Shown piece after piece: positions 46,607-58,707 of a stretch of DNA of 64,000 bases. A model generated the notes under the pieces. The model saw only the letters and a list, made by a program, of their open reading frames with translations, had not been told where the DNA came from and did no database searches. Source of the DNA: Gonatopus flavifemur (lineage: Eukaryota; Arthropoda; Insecta; Hymenoptera; Dryinidae); assembly GCA_018340375.1 (NCBI GenBank), contig JAFFJZ010000081.1:124001-188000 (forward strand), written 5' to 3'. The translations under genes and the position numbers were made by a program. The stretch's first letter is position 1, and each line of letters opens with the position of its first letter.

Positions 46607-47844
46607 ACAAGAATCGACTGGAACCACAATTTCGCAACAACGTTATCAATCTCCATTCCATCCATTGATACCGTATATAGAACAACGATACGATACATTT
46701 CCGTTCATACTTTCAATCATTTTCCCTTTCAACGAAATTTTGTTAGTTCCATTCATCGTATATCTACCCCCGTGCTGAAGTGGTTTTGGTCCTATCTATC
46801 TGGTCGCACGCAAGCAGTTAGAAGCTCTAAAGGTTGCTCCGAATGGACTCCAGTTACCTCAGGTGTTCCCCAAGGCTCTCGCCTGGGCCCTCTCTTATTC
46901 GCACTGTATGTTACCGACATAATTTCGATTATTCACCATTGTAAACTCTTTAAATTCGCTGATGACTTTTATATTTACCTGCATACTTCGCCTTTTCTCA
47001 TAGACGAATGTATCTCGAAATTGAATGATGATATACAGAGAATTGCCAGTTGGTGCTCCACCAACTACCTAATTCTGAACCCCTTAAAAAACCAATTGCA
47101 TGATCCTTCGTTCTCCACGTTACGTCAACGATATTTCTCTTCGCTCCTCACCGGACATCATACTCCAGGGCACCCCTATAAATCTTGTCTCTTTGCTCAA
47201 ATCGCTTGGGATTATTCTGACACCTTCTCTTAATTGGAATGAGCGAGTAACTTCTGTCTGCAGGAAAGTCTCTTGCGCACTCTACCAATTGCGACTTAAT
47301 GGCAACGCACTCTCTATCCAGATGAGAACTAAACTGATTTCAACGCTAGTTATACCCTATTTTGATTATTGTTGCTTAGTTCTCACTGATCTCTCCGAAG
47401 GAGACAGTATACGTCTGCAGCGTAAACTGAATGCCTGCGTGCGGTTTATTTTCAATCTCAGGAAAGATGTCCACATCTCTCCTTCCTTCACGCGCCTCGG
47501 CTGGCTCAAACTTTCTGAACGACGGAAATTTTTCCTGGGGTCGTACTTGCATCAACTATTTGCTTTCAGGGATCCTCCTTTTCTTTACGATCGTTTTAAC
47601 TTTGGTACCTCTGATGCAATTCGTTGCACTATTGTATCTCTATTTTATATCTGTATTTCCATTTGCCTTCATCTTCATTCTGCGCATTTATGACTATTGT
47701 ATCTCCATCTTATATCTGTATTTTCATTTCTCACACCTTTGCAATATCTTTGTTATTGTTCATACTTCTTTCTCAATTGTTCCACAGGATTTTCATCCTA
47801 GAACATAAATAAACATATCTATCCATCTATCTATCTATCTATAC
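46607..47844 (+). mobile_element. LINE fragment A (Jockey/CR1 group) with (ATCT)n tail
   Basis: This truncated retrotransposon starts immediately right of the mariner and ends with TTGTTCCACAGGATTTTCAT, CTAGAACATAAATAAACAT and an ATCT microsatellite (47821-47844). Compared with the second copy (50202-52552) it lacks about 285 bp around 47636, removing the end of the ORF and the start of the 3' UTR. Its 5' part is cut off at the mariner boundary. Confidence 0.85.
46760..47640 (+). pseudogene. LINE reverse transcriptase, 3' half
   Basis: The frame at 46592-47233 carries the RT core: FWSYLSGRTQAV, TSGVPQGSRLGPLLFALYV and the catalytic FADDFYIYLHT near 46960. A frameshift near 47095 moves it to the frame of 47100-47693, with NLVSLLKSLGIILTPSLNW, the linker RTKLISTLVIPYFDYCCLVL and RLQRKLNACVRFIFNLRK. 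The true C-terminus is lost through the deletion near 47636; copy B shows it. Jockey/CR1 type by motif order; no endonuclease part is present here. Confidence 0.88.
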
Positions 47845-49772
47845 TGTTTTATCTTTTGATCTTTCCACGTTTCATGTTTTTCCATCGAGGACTCGTTCTA
47901 TTATTCCGCACGATGAGTGAAGTCAGACATCCTTATCAATTTGCGGATTAAGCATAGCCTCGGAGCGAAAATTCCCACGTCAAACCGTCAAATGGAAAAC
48001 GGGTACTAGGTAAGATAGTTAAACTCGAAAGCGGATTATACATCCTCGGTTGTATCATCACTTTTAGACCAACCACAAACATTTTGCAAAATTTGACGTT
48101 CAACCGTACTTGACAATTAAATTCTCTTACACAGCATGTTTGGGATTTACATCCCCTTATTAGGAGACAGAGTAAACAGTTCCTTCTGCTTTGATATCCG
48201 ACAATATTACTAAACAAATAGACGGGAAAAGAACTCAAGAAGCAGGATTCAATCGAGACAAATGAATTCATAGAACGATTTGAAGTATCACGAAGACTCT
48301 TTCTGCTACTTTGTAACATGAAAAAACCACATCTTGGTGAGATTTGTGCTCGCCTTGGTCGTCTTCAGTTTCAATGACACAATTTAATGATGTATCCAAT
48401 GCCTCAACGCTTTTATATCAACGTTGAATTCCAAGAGTAATTACGGCAAATGTGTCTCGGGTACGCTCTGAACAAGTATCTCGGTATCTCTGTACACGTA
48501 TGTATGTACACGTGTACAACACGTATATTCATGTATATGCATCAGTTATAAGTACGCGTATGTTTGTACCAGGTGACATGTTGAAGAGTACTTAGCACAT
48601 CCACCACGAGAGATTTAATGATTCCGCATGATGAACGCGACACGAGGTCTTAACGATCAAAAAGTTCATATTCATTCTGCCCTCGGTTTGATAGGATCGG
48701 GAAGTAGAGCGGTTCATGAGGAAGAGGGAAAGAGAGAAAGAGAGATATGTATTCGGTATTCCCAGAAATTAAATGTTTCGTATTTCACACTCTATCTTGA
48801 TTCCTCTATTATTATTTTTTGTCATACCAATAATAATTGAATCAAAGTGGAATGTAAAACGGTATTCGGATGATACTTGAGTCGGAATAAATTCTATTTA
48901 CGTATACTTGGCACAATTAATGAAGAGTCGTTAGACCCTTTCTCCCTACAATGATTTTATCGTGAACCGTTGGGAAGGACGAAAAAAGAGCAACACTATA
49001 TATCGTACGAAGGTATTAAGGGATGAGGAAAGAAATGACACTTCTGTGGCTAAAGATAAATCTCAAAAGTCCGGATAAGGTGGTTTCCTCATACACTCGC
49101 AAAGTGACTCTCTTATCCTTGGGACGCTACTCTTATTTCTTCGACGTTTATAACGTGAAGAAAGGATCGAACGGCGTGGTAAAGATAGAAAAAGAGAGAA
49201 ACGATGAAAGCGCGAACGTAAGGGGAAAACGTGAGAGTGTGAAAATAAATTCAAGTCGCGGAAACTTTGGCGTATTTTCTTAGCCTCAATTTCGAACTAC
49301 TGCGGCACGAACAGCTCGTTTAAACACGGAAATCAAAGGGAAAGGGAACACAGGCTGCGGAACTCATATTGAATTCTGAAACGTATGTATGTACATTTAT
49401 TCCACAGCGTTTTTCGATATGTAAGAATCATATGAAATTATCAATACTGTCTATTTCACGTACAATTATATAGGATTCATAAAAAGTTTCAATCAGAATA
49501 TTATTTTATCATTCAAGTAAAATATTGAAATGTTTGATTTTCAATCCAAATAACAAAAAAAACTCCTGAAATGCAGTCTTCAGCATGAGAAGTATTTTGA
49601 ATCATTTTTGGGAAATGGGAATGTTTCTTTAATACATTTTGTACATTCCAAATGAATTTGGAATACATTCAATACAGTTCATACAATTTTGAATACATTC
49701 TGAATAATCTCGTTCGAATGTATTCGAAAAACGTTTTTCGTTTTCAGGGAAATGGCACTTTCCTAATTATAC
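47845..49772. other. Mostly unassigned; one iterated ATTCGAATACATTC stretch
   Basis: The part 49620-49745 repeats ATTCGAATGTATTC and its inverse between GGGAAATGGGAATG and CGTTTTCAGGG, probably another small iterated element without resolved ends. No gene was recognised between 47.85 and 49.6 kb. Frames at 48628-48840 and 49023-49283 lack motifs. Confidence 0.4.
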
Positions 49773-49960
49773 TGTTATGTCGAAATTATCGTTTCCTCTA
49801 GTTTTTTTTATAACAATTGACAGTTAAGAAGGAATACATTGAATCCAACATTGAGTCCAAAGCTCCCTTTGAAACCCTACTTCCGCTAGAAAATAATTCT
49901 AGACAAGGACTAGGGAGAGGATTTCGTGAATGAAACAAATTCCCTTTTAATACCGAAATG
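49773..49960 (+). repeat. Dispersed repeat, copy 2
   Basis: This block matches 36581-36758 in the same orientation with roughly 70-75% identity by eye. Family unknown. Confidence 0.6.
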
Positions 49961-50201
49961 CAGTGTTAATATATTATCTTTCATTAAAATATACTTGGAA
50001 AAATCATATAATGATTACATAGGTCATTTAAAAGAATAAATGTATGTATGAAAATTGATAATTTTATATTTGTAATGATTATTCATACATATCATGACAA
50101 CTTTGTACAGAAATTTTAAATTCCGTTAATTTTTTGGTTAGTTTCACCGAAGAAGGAAGAATATACATGTATATCTCTTTCAGTATATGTATATACTGAA
50201 T

Positions 50202-50708
50202 CTCTCTATCCAGATGAGAACTAAACTGATTTCAACGCTAGTTATACCCTATTTTGATTATTGTTGCTTAGTTCTCACTGATCTCTCCGAAGGAGACAGT
50301 ATACGTCTGCAGCGTAAACTGAATGCCTGCGTGCGGTTTATTTTCAATCTCAGGAAAGATGTTCACATCTCTCCTTTCTTAACGCGCCTCGGCTGGCTCA
50401 AACTTCCTGAACGACGGAAATTTTTCCTGGGCTCGTACCTGCATCAACTATTTGCTCTCAAGGATTCTCCTTTTCTTTACGATCGTTTCAATTTTCGTAC
50501 CTCTAATGCAATTCGTTGCACCAGATCGAATAGGGGGCTCCTTAAAATACCACTGCATCGTACTACCACATATCAAAAATCTTTTCTGATAACAGATAGT
50601 AAACTCTGGAACACGATCCCAGATAACATCAAGTGTAGCTCTTCCCCTAACGTCTTCAAAAAGAGGTATTATGACTTCTTGCTCACCTCCACCCTTTCTC
50701 ACTCATAG
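50202..50708 (+). CDS. LINE ORF2, C-terminal fragment
   Basis: The open frame encodes the thumb/C-terminal region of the LINE polymerase: QMRTKLISTLVIPYFDYCCL, RLQRKLNACVRFIFNLRK, FLTRLGWLKLPERRKFFLGS, then RTTTYQKSFLITDSKLWNTI and SSSPNVFKKRYYDFLL before the stop at 50706-50708. The upstream RT core is absent because of 5' truncation. The annotated start is the truncation point, not a real initiation codon. This fragment supplies the C-terminus missing from copy A, and the two are about 95% identical over the shared coding part by eye. Confidence 0.88.
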   Translation, partial: LSIQMRTKLISTLVIPYFDYCCLVLTDLSEGDSIRLQRKLNACVRFIFNLRKDVHISPFLTRLGWLKLPERRKFFLGSYLHQLFALKDSPFLYDRFNFRTSNAIRCTRSNRGLLKIPLHRTTTYQKSFLITDSKLWNTIPDNIKCSSSPNVFKKRYYDFLLTSTLSHS

Positions 50709-51003
50709 ACATATACTCCTTTTCAAGTAGGTTCATCGTAGTTCATCGTACGCTTTTCTTGCCTTCATCTTCATTCTGCGCATTTATAACTATTGTATCT
50801 CTATCTCATATCTGTATTTTCATTTGCCTTCATCTTCATTCTGCGCATTTATAACTATTGTATCTGTATCTTATATCTGTATTTTCATTTCTCACACCTT
50901 TGTAATCTCATCCTCACTCTCATTCTCATTTCATCTTTATTTTTAAGTTCATTCATTCTGCCTTCTTTTTGCTTTTCGGGCTGTGGGTTTAATGCTGTAT
51001 ATA

Positions 51004-52429
51004 TACAGGGTGATTCGAAATTCGCGCACTCTTTTTTGGGAGTAGATTCCTGATGAAATTCTAAAACGATTTGTCCTTTTGCACAATGCTCTCCGACGCA
51101 TAATTTCCAAGATATAATTAATGAAAGTTGACTAATTATGAGGTGGATCCATCGGTCATTCAGGAGCGTCATAACAGAACAAGAGAGGAAGGTGCTTGCA
51201 GAGGGCGCTCATACGATCAGCTGATCGGTATAATCGATACGATTTACCAACATACAAATTGGTAAACTTTCTATGTAGAACGATTGAATTCGTCGACACT
51301 GTGGAAAAATTGATTATTGTCATGAATTCTTATCACGATATGCTGTAGGTGAAAGTTGTAATTTCAGTAATGATTTTTATTACGCAGACAAATGTAAAAT
51401 AGTGTTATCTCGTAGGGATAGGGATTCAAGTGGGAGGAAAAAGTATAACTACTCGTTTTCAATCAGAATTTTCATGTAAACAAGCAAACATGAGAATTTT
51501 CATTCATCCGATACCCAATTTGAACGGTTTGATTAGTAAGTTTAACACGAGAGATTGGATTCCGAATCCTGTATTCTGATTGGTCGAGAATCAATGTATA
51601 TTAGATCAATCCTCGGCCGCTTCAAATGATTCTTCTGAAGAATGTGTTTTCGACTTATCCCAACCACAACATTGAACAATGATGAATTTATTCGAATTCA
51701 CCCTTTTTACATCATTCGATGATTATAAAGGGTGAATTCGAATAAATTCATCATTGTGCAATGTTGTGGTTGGGATAAGTCGAAAACACATTCTTCAGAA
51801 GAATCATTCGAAGCGGCCGAGGATTGATCTAATATACATTGATTCTCGACCTATCAGAATACAGGATTCGGAATCCATTCTCTTGTGTTAAACTTACTAA
51901 TCAAACCGTTCAAATTGGGTATCGGATGAATGAAAATTCTCATGCTTGCTTGTTTACATGAAAATTCTGATTGAAAACGAGTAGTTATACTTCTTTCTCC
52001 CACTTGAATCCCTATCCCTACGAAATAACACTATTTTACATTTGTCTGCGTAATAAAAATCATTACTGAAATTACAACTTTCACCTACAGCATATCGTGA
52101 TAAGAATTCATGACAATAATCAATTTTTCCACAGTGTCGACGAATTCAATCGTTTTACAGAGAAAATTTACCAATTTGTATGTTGGTAAATCGTATCGAT
52201 TATACCGATCAGCTGATCGTATGAGCGCCCTCTGCAAGCACCTTCCTCTCTTGTTCTGTTATGACGCTCCTGAATGACCGATGGATCCACCCCATAATTA
52301 GTTAACTTTAATTAATTATATCTCGGAAATTATGCGTCCAAGAGCATTGTGCGAAAGGACAAATCGTTTTAGGATTTCATCAGGAATCTACTCCCAAAAA
52401 AGAGTGCGCGCATTTTGAATCACCCTGTA
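51004..52429. mobile_element. 1.43-kb near-perfect palindrome (TACAGGGTGATTC ends)
   Basis: The arms 51004-51710 and 51728-52429 are inverted copies, well above 90% identical, with a loop of about 17 bp around CATCATTCGATGATTA. Terminal sequence is TACAGGGTGATTCGAAATTC. TATA flanks both sides, so the target was TA or TATA. No open frame of note is present. It is inserted in the 3' UTR of LINE fragment B. Confidence 0.93.
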
Positions 52430-52552
52430 TATATAAGTATTTTTGTATATAATATCTTTGTTATTGTTTATACTTCTTTCTCAATTGTTCCACAGGATTT
52501 TCATCCTAGAACATAAATAAACATCTCTATCTATCTATCTATCTATCTATAT

Positions 52553-54273
52553 ATTGATATTCAATTCTTTTTGCAGCAGAAAGAAGAGATGTAGAAAAAA
52601 ATAATAAGTGAAAGATACCATAGCCAAAAAAATGTCCCGAGGATTATTCAGTGGTAAATTTGTTTTGTAAGATCATGAATAGATCCTGAAAAGCATGGAA
52701 ATTTATGTTGAAATAAAATTTTTCTGTGGTTTGTCCAGTAGTTTGTTTTCTATTCCTCAAAAATCAGAGACTTTCGTATCATGCATAGAATTCATAGAGA
52801 AGGGAGAAAACGTATTCAGGAGTTTCAATTCGTTTGATTGTTACGATTCCTTCTTGCCAAGGGGATTTAGAAGAGGAAGATCACTTAGGCTCATGAGATA
52901 TCATATTGGAAATTTGAATTTCAGTGAATATAAAATGTCAACATATTTCGATTCATATATTTGTATGATGTCAAGAGGTGCATATTTTCATTCTTTACAA
53001 AATTCAAAATTTGGGCAGAATGGAATTTTCATTTGATTGCAATGATTTGATAAGGAAACGAGAATTTAGTTCTTCTTTCGAATTGATAATCTGTTTCCTA
53101 TTATTATTTCTCTTTTTTTTTGGATTCGAAATTGATTGATTTTTGAGGGATTGAAGATTGATTTGGAGGATTTCGAAATTCCGAAGGGTGAAAATGTTTT
53201 AGTGATGATTGTTAAATGTGGGTGCTTCACTGGAGTCCTACTTCAGACCTTCATATGAGTGAAAGAGCGATAGAGAATGGAGAATGTTCCTCGAACGAGA
53301 AAACGATTTCGAATTTTGTTAAGGATGTTCTTTTGATGAAACCTCGGTTTTTAGGTGAGAAGGGAAAAAATTAGAGCGTGGTGGAAAGGGGGATTCATGC
53401 AAGACACCCAGAAGCGTGCAGAAATTAAGCATTGATCGAACGATTTTAGTTAGAAGGGTGTTTCTAGTATTCTTTTAGTATTGATTTGTGATCTATCTAA
53501 AAGTAGGCCTACCCTTTGGGGAAAATCTTCCATTTTCTTCAACTAGACACTTCCCACTTACCCTCCCCTCGGGTATAGCGCTATGTTTTATGATCGTTTT
53601 CTGACGTATACCTTTTTTTTTTTATTTACAGTTTCTCGTGAATTTACTCATTTAGAGTTTTCAATCAATCATTTATTAGGGAAAGTGATGATTCTTTATG
53701 TATGTATGTGTGTATGTAAACATATATATATACATATATTCACAGTATGGAAATCGTAATTAACAATTTTAACATTGTCATAAATTATTCAGTTGATGTT
53801 GCTGAATTTTGAATCGTTTATTGAAACGAATTCGTAAACCACTAGCGACATATTCAGCTGTTAAAGGCGCAAAATCTTGTAGTACATCCTTCAAACGATG
53901 TTTTTCATTCCGAGGAATTTATTTGAGAAGATGAATAATGATAAATCATCAAATTTTGTGAATTTCAATTTTCGTTTCTATAAACGATTCAAACTTCAGC
54001 AACATATTCAGTTGGATTTATTTTTCATTTGTTTTGGAAAGTTCTCTTGGATTTGCTATGAAATTCTCAGAGTTTTAATCATGGTCTACTGGAAGTTTCC
54101 CTTTTTATGCAATTTCATGAAATATTTATAGGATTTTCCGTTCCTATATATTGATATTTTAGAAAATAATCATCCTAATTCTATGAGGTTTTTGAATACG
54201 ACAGTATAACAGGTTTTGTCACATTTTAGATAACAATGATACTGAACGAACACAGCGAAACACCTTTTGTCAC
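52553..54273. other. AT-rich spacer, nothing recognised
   Basis: Short frames only; the longest (52695-53036 and 53898-54131) lack motifs. A TATATATA run lies near 53720-53740. I see no gene or repeat ends. Confidence 0.35.
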
Positions 54274-56015
54274 CCCTGGTAAAAAAAATCTCTCTGAATC
54301 TCTCTGAAATCTCTCTGAATTTCTCTGAATCTCTCTGAATCTCTCTATATTTTGGGACAAATTTCAGAGAGATTAAGAGTAATTCCGGAGTAATTGAGAG
54401 GGAGTGAGAGACTTTTCCGATAGTGATACGTTCTGAATTCTTCAACTTCCTCCGAATTTCTCCGCATATCATCGAATCCCTCAGAATTTTAGATATTTGA
54501 ATTCCAAAGCTCCCTCTGAATTTACCTGAATATCTCTGAATTTCTCTAAATCTCCCGGAATCTAATGTATTCAGATTTCCAAGCTTCCTCTGAATTCCTA
54601 TGAATTTCTCTGAATTGACCTGAATCTCTCTGAATTGACCTGAATCTCTCTGAATTGACCTGAATCTCTCTGAATTCATCTGAATCTCCGGGAATTTAAT
54701 GTATTCAGATTTCAAAGCTTCCTCCGAATCCCTCTGAATTTATCTGAATTCCTCTGAATCTCTCTGGATTACTCTGAATCTTTCTCAATTCTTTTGGATA
54801 TTTCTGAAAAATTCCACGCACAATTTTTCTTAATTTATCTTCCTCTGGAAGTCTCTGAAACTTCCAGAAAGCCTCTGAAATGCAGGACCAAGAATTGTTT
54901 TGAATTCATTCCTTTCTGAATTTCCAGACCCCCCCCCTCCCGGATCTCTCTAAATTCCTCTGAATCTCTCTGAATTTTTCTGAAGAATCCCATGCACAAT
55001 TTTTCCTAATTCACCTGTCCCTGTGAGTCTCTGACACTCCCTGGATACCCCTGAAATCTTGAACAAAAAATTTAGCTGAATTGATTTCCCTCTGAATTTT
55101 TCTGGATTCCTCTGAATTCCTCTGAACTACGCTGAGCTTTCCAAATTCTTCTGAATATTCCTGAAAAGCTCTACGCCCATATTTTCCCTAATTCACCTGT
55201 CTCTGTGAGTCTCTGACATTCTCTGAATACTTCTGAAATCCTGAACCAAAAATTTTACTGAATTAAGCCCTTTCTGAATTTCTCTGGATTCCTGTGAATC
55301 TCTCTGAATTACTCTGAATCTTTCTAAATTCCCCTGAATATTTCTAAAAAGTTCCACGCACAATTTTTCTTAATGTATCTGTCTCCGGAAGTGTCTAAAC
55401 CTTCCAGAAAGCCTCTGAAATGCAGGACCAAGATTTGACTGAATTTATTCCTCTCTGCATTTCCCAGACTTCCCCCGCATCTCTCTAAATCCAGCTGAAT
55501 ATCTCTGAATCTTCCTGAAAAATCCCACGCACAATTTTTCCTAATTCACCTGTCTCTGTGAGTCTCTGACACTCCCTGAATACCTCTGGAATCCTGAACC
55601 AAAAATTAAGCTGAATTAATTCCTCTGGATTTCTCTGAATTCCTCTGAATCTCTCTGGATTACTCTGAATCTTTCTAATTCCTCTGCATATTTCTGAAAA
55701 GTTCTACGCACAACCTTTCTGAATTCATCTATCTCTGAAAGCGCCTGGCACTCCTTGAACGCCTCTGAAATGCAGGACCAAGAATTTTACTGAATTTCTT
55801 CCTCACTCAATTTCCCAGAATTTCCCTGCATCTCTCTGAGTTCCTCTGAATTTTTCTGAATCCTTCTAAAAAATTCAAAGCACAAGTTCTCTCAATCCAC
55901 TTGTCTCTGAAATCCTCTGAATCACGCTGAATTGCTCTGGATTTCTCTGATTCTTTCTGAATCTCTCTGAGACGTGGAATTTTCAGAGAGATTCAGAGAG
56001 ATGTTTTTACCAGGG
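54274..56015. mobile_element. 1.7-kb element of iterated TCTCTGAATT monomers
   Basis: The ends are CCCTGGTAAAAAAAATCTC and the inverse of CCCTGGTAAAAACATCTC, both followed by TCTGAATCTCTCTGAA. Nearly the whole interior is degenerate TCTCTGAATTTC(C)TCTGAATC. The right edge has the inverse AGAGAGATTCAGAGAG. Larger units of roughly 290-310 bp recur (for example CACGCACAATTTTTC at about 54815, 54995, 55355 and 55530). Flanks are AC left and AT right. The long minus-strand frame at 54170-54715 is a periodicity artefact. Confidence 0.8.
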
Positions 56016-57493
56016 ATGGGAGGTCCATTCAGAGTTCGTGTTGAAAACAACATGTCAAATTTTGAGATTCAGAGATTTTCAATGTAAATTTAACATTTTT
56101 GTGTCGATTCAATATATTTTTCCTGTTGATATTGAACATAAATTGCGAGTGGCCCCCCTGGAACACACATGCGTGTTGAGAATACACAAAATTTCTCACT
56201 GTGAAGTTATTCATAACTCTATTCTAATTATGATGGAAAATTTATGATATTCGTGTTCATATTATTCAACTCCTCATCTCACCAAAATCACCAGCAACAA
56301 CACTGTAAATTGAAATTATCATTCACATCATCATCATCATCATGAAGTGATCAGTCTTATGACTGGTCTGATGAAATCCTCCAACCCTGTCTATTATCCG
56401 CTCCACTGGGAAAAAAAAATTTTTTTTGTGAATCCCCCCAGGAGTTTGACAGGTATGCAGTTGTGCCGAAGAAGGAACGCTTGACATAAATCTCCCGGCA
56501 ATGAGTACAACTATACATCTTTGGTTGAGTCAACCCCGCGGTGATATTGTGGGTAAAAGAGATATGCGTTTCAGTCGATAACTATATAAATCATAGAAAC
56601 GCAACGAATGTCCAACCAACCCCGCTTGGTTCGCTCTTACCATTTCAAGTTGTTGATTCAATTACTTGAGTAGTTAATTGACTGAAATATATCTGGGTAT
56701 AATTCAAAAGAATGAACTTTTATGATAAACATATCCATTCAATTACTTTGAACAGATTGCTTGATTGAACAAAAGTTTATTGAACATTGGATGAAAATAT
56801 ACGGGGTAAAAACAACCTCATCCATGCGATGACTGTTAATGTATCATAACATTCATTCGAAGCGATGGAAATTGGTACAGACAAGTATTCTTCAAATATA
56901 AAATGATTTCCTATTCACATGAAAAATACATGTAAGTTAATCCAGACTAATGTTATGATTCAAATGAATTCACAAATCGGAATCAATCAATTCGTTTTGA
57001 CGTTTTATCAATTGAACAAAGAAGGTTCAAGTGGAATAAAATTTTCATTTCGCCTTATTCAAATAATATATTTATTTGAATCAAAAATACTCAAGATGAT
57101 ATATATATACTGTGATATATCAACTATTTCCGTCACCACACTTGCGCAAATATAAGATCAATCATAATGGGCATCACTAGATTTCTTTACCTCTCCCTTT
57201 CTCTCTCCTCTCGTACTTCTTATTAGCTGTTTGTGATGTACACGTCGTTGTCCATTTTTAACCTGTTGATATTGAAACACTTGGTGGATGATGGAATCAA
57301 AAAATCGGAACCGGTATTGAAGAACTGTCTCAATTAGATTGAAATAAATGTAAGTAATTTTTGTTTTCTCACAAACAAAGTTTTTAATATTTGATGATAA
57401 AATTCAATATTGTGATCATTGAAAAGTACATTGACGAGTGATTAAATCAAAGTTCATTACTATCGAGTTAATTATTTTGCATTTTATAACACA
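56016..57493. other. Unassigned DNA with an arthropod-type repeat tail
   Basis: A CAT microsatellite at 56325-56342 is followed by GAAGTGATCAGTCTTATGAC, TGGTCTGATGAAATCC and CTCCAACCCTGTCTATT. This resembles a widespread arthropod RTE/SINE-type repeat (AGTCATAAGACTGG core), here about 75 bp long. CACTGGGAAAAAAAAATTT at 56403 could start a CACTG-type element without a visible partner. No gene was recognised. Confidence 0.4.
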
Positions 57494-57755
57494 AACTGAC
57501 AGAAAAAATTTCCGGGGACAATAAAACATTTAGTTGAATAGTTGCCATAAAATACTTAATTGATTTGAATGAACTTTCATTGACTCAATCAAATAACTGT
57601 TTCAATTGATGAAATATTTCATAGCATATTAAATATTTGTTTGATTGAATGAATATTCAATCGAGTCAATGAAAGTTTATTCAAATCAATGAAGTATTTC
57701 ATGGCAACTATTCAACTAAATATTTCATTGTTCCCGGAAATTTTTTCTCTCAGTG
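57494..57755. mobile_element. CACTGAG-ended MITE of GAATGAATTGATTGAA monomers
   Basis: The right end, inverted, is CACTGAGAGAAAAAATTTCC; the left end is its decayed match, AACTGACAGAAAAAATTTCC. CA flanks both sides. The interior is almost fully palindromic, around AATATTTCAT, ATGGCAACTATTCAACTAAA and TTGACTCAATCAAAT motifs. Confidence 0.8.
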
Positions 57756-58236
57756 CATGAACATACGAAAATCCAATTGAATTCCATAGTTTTTGTGAAA
57801 TTAAATGTCATATTTCTGTGACGGATGATTTGGATTATATCATTGACACTCTCCTGTGATTCATTTTGAATATAAAAAGTCAGGTTAGTCGTTGTAACTC
57901 GTAGTTTTTTTTCTTTGAGATTCATTCTGAATGATGGGAGGTTTTTTCGATTCTTATATATGTTCCATGATTGACAAGTATCTTATTTTGCATTGATTAA
58001 TTTCGTGTCAATTCTCATACTTCTTAGATTATTATTTCCCAACATCAATTTACTATGGCCGATGAAGAGACAAAAGGATACTTGCGAAAACGGAATTGAG
58101 ACGGACTTGTGGAAATATTCAACGGTTAATATTTAATAAGTTCACAAATTATTCACATCTTCATGATTGATGAATCATCCATTCGTGCTGATAAATAATA
58201 ATTATTATCGATTTGTAAGTTGTATCTGAGAAACTA
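57756..58236. other. Spacer, nothing recognised
   Basis: AT-rich, with no supported feature. Confidence 0.35.
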
Positions 58237-58554
58237 CCCAAGTAGCACCAGAATATACTATGAACGTTCTTCGAATATTCGGAATATGTTCTATGCACAT
58301 TCCAATGAGACCGTTTCATAGGTGCTATGCATATTCATCGAACGTATGTAATCGAATATACCACGGTACGTCAATCGAACGTCGATTGGATGAATATCGT
58401 ACATTTCGGATGTACACTGTACGTTCTAAGTATATTTAAAACAGTCTCATTCGAATATTCTATGAACGTTTCTTATATGTGCTTCGTATCTCATTCGTAC
58501 ATTTTAAGAACATTTCTATTTCGTATATACTTTGAACTTCTGTTGCTGCTTGGG
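58237..58554. mobile_element. CCCAAGTAGC-ended MITE, copy 1
   Basis: The ends CCCAAGTAGCACCAGAATAT and the inverse of CCCAAGCAGCAACAGAAG are flanked by TA on both sides. The interior iterates CGAATATTCG, GAACGTTC and ATTCGAATGT palindromes. The 318-bp unit recurs inverted at 58708-59027. Confidence 0.85.
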
Positions 58555-58707
58555 TATAGTATGTATACATACTCGTCACTTGTATATGTGACTTGTAACT
58601 TGTATAGTAGATCTGTAAATGTTTTACACCCTTTTATCCACTCTTGTGTAATTCACGCAAGTGGTAAGGAGGTTTTCATTATGTTTATAAATAAATGAAG
58701 TCCTAGA

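Larger units (their letters stand above)
50202..52552 (+). mobile_element. LINE fragment B, split by a palindromic element
   Basis: A 5'-truncated copy of the same LINE as fragment A. Homology begins abruptly at CTCTCTATCCAGATGAGAAC (47310 in A). The 3' UTR is interrupted at 51004-52429 and resumes with AATATCTTTGTTATTGTTTA, then GAACATAAATAAACAT and an ATCT tail at 52526-52552. TTCATCTTCATTCTGCGCA and the following bases occur twice in the UTR (50765 and 50830). Confidence 0.9.

Noticed and set aside
54170..54715. A 181-codon minus-strand frame rich in RDSE/IQ repeats
   Set aside because: It is a translation of the TCTCTGAATT array; the repeat has no stops in that phase. There is no independent coding signal.
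54274..56015. Regular repeat spacing suggesting a CRISPR-like array
   Set aside because: Monomers are contiguous and degenerate with no unique spacers, and the DNA is eukaryotic.
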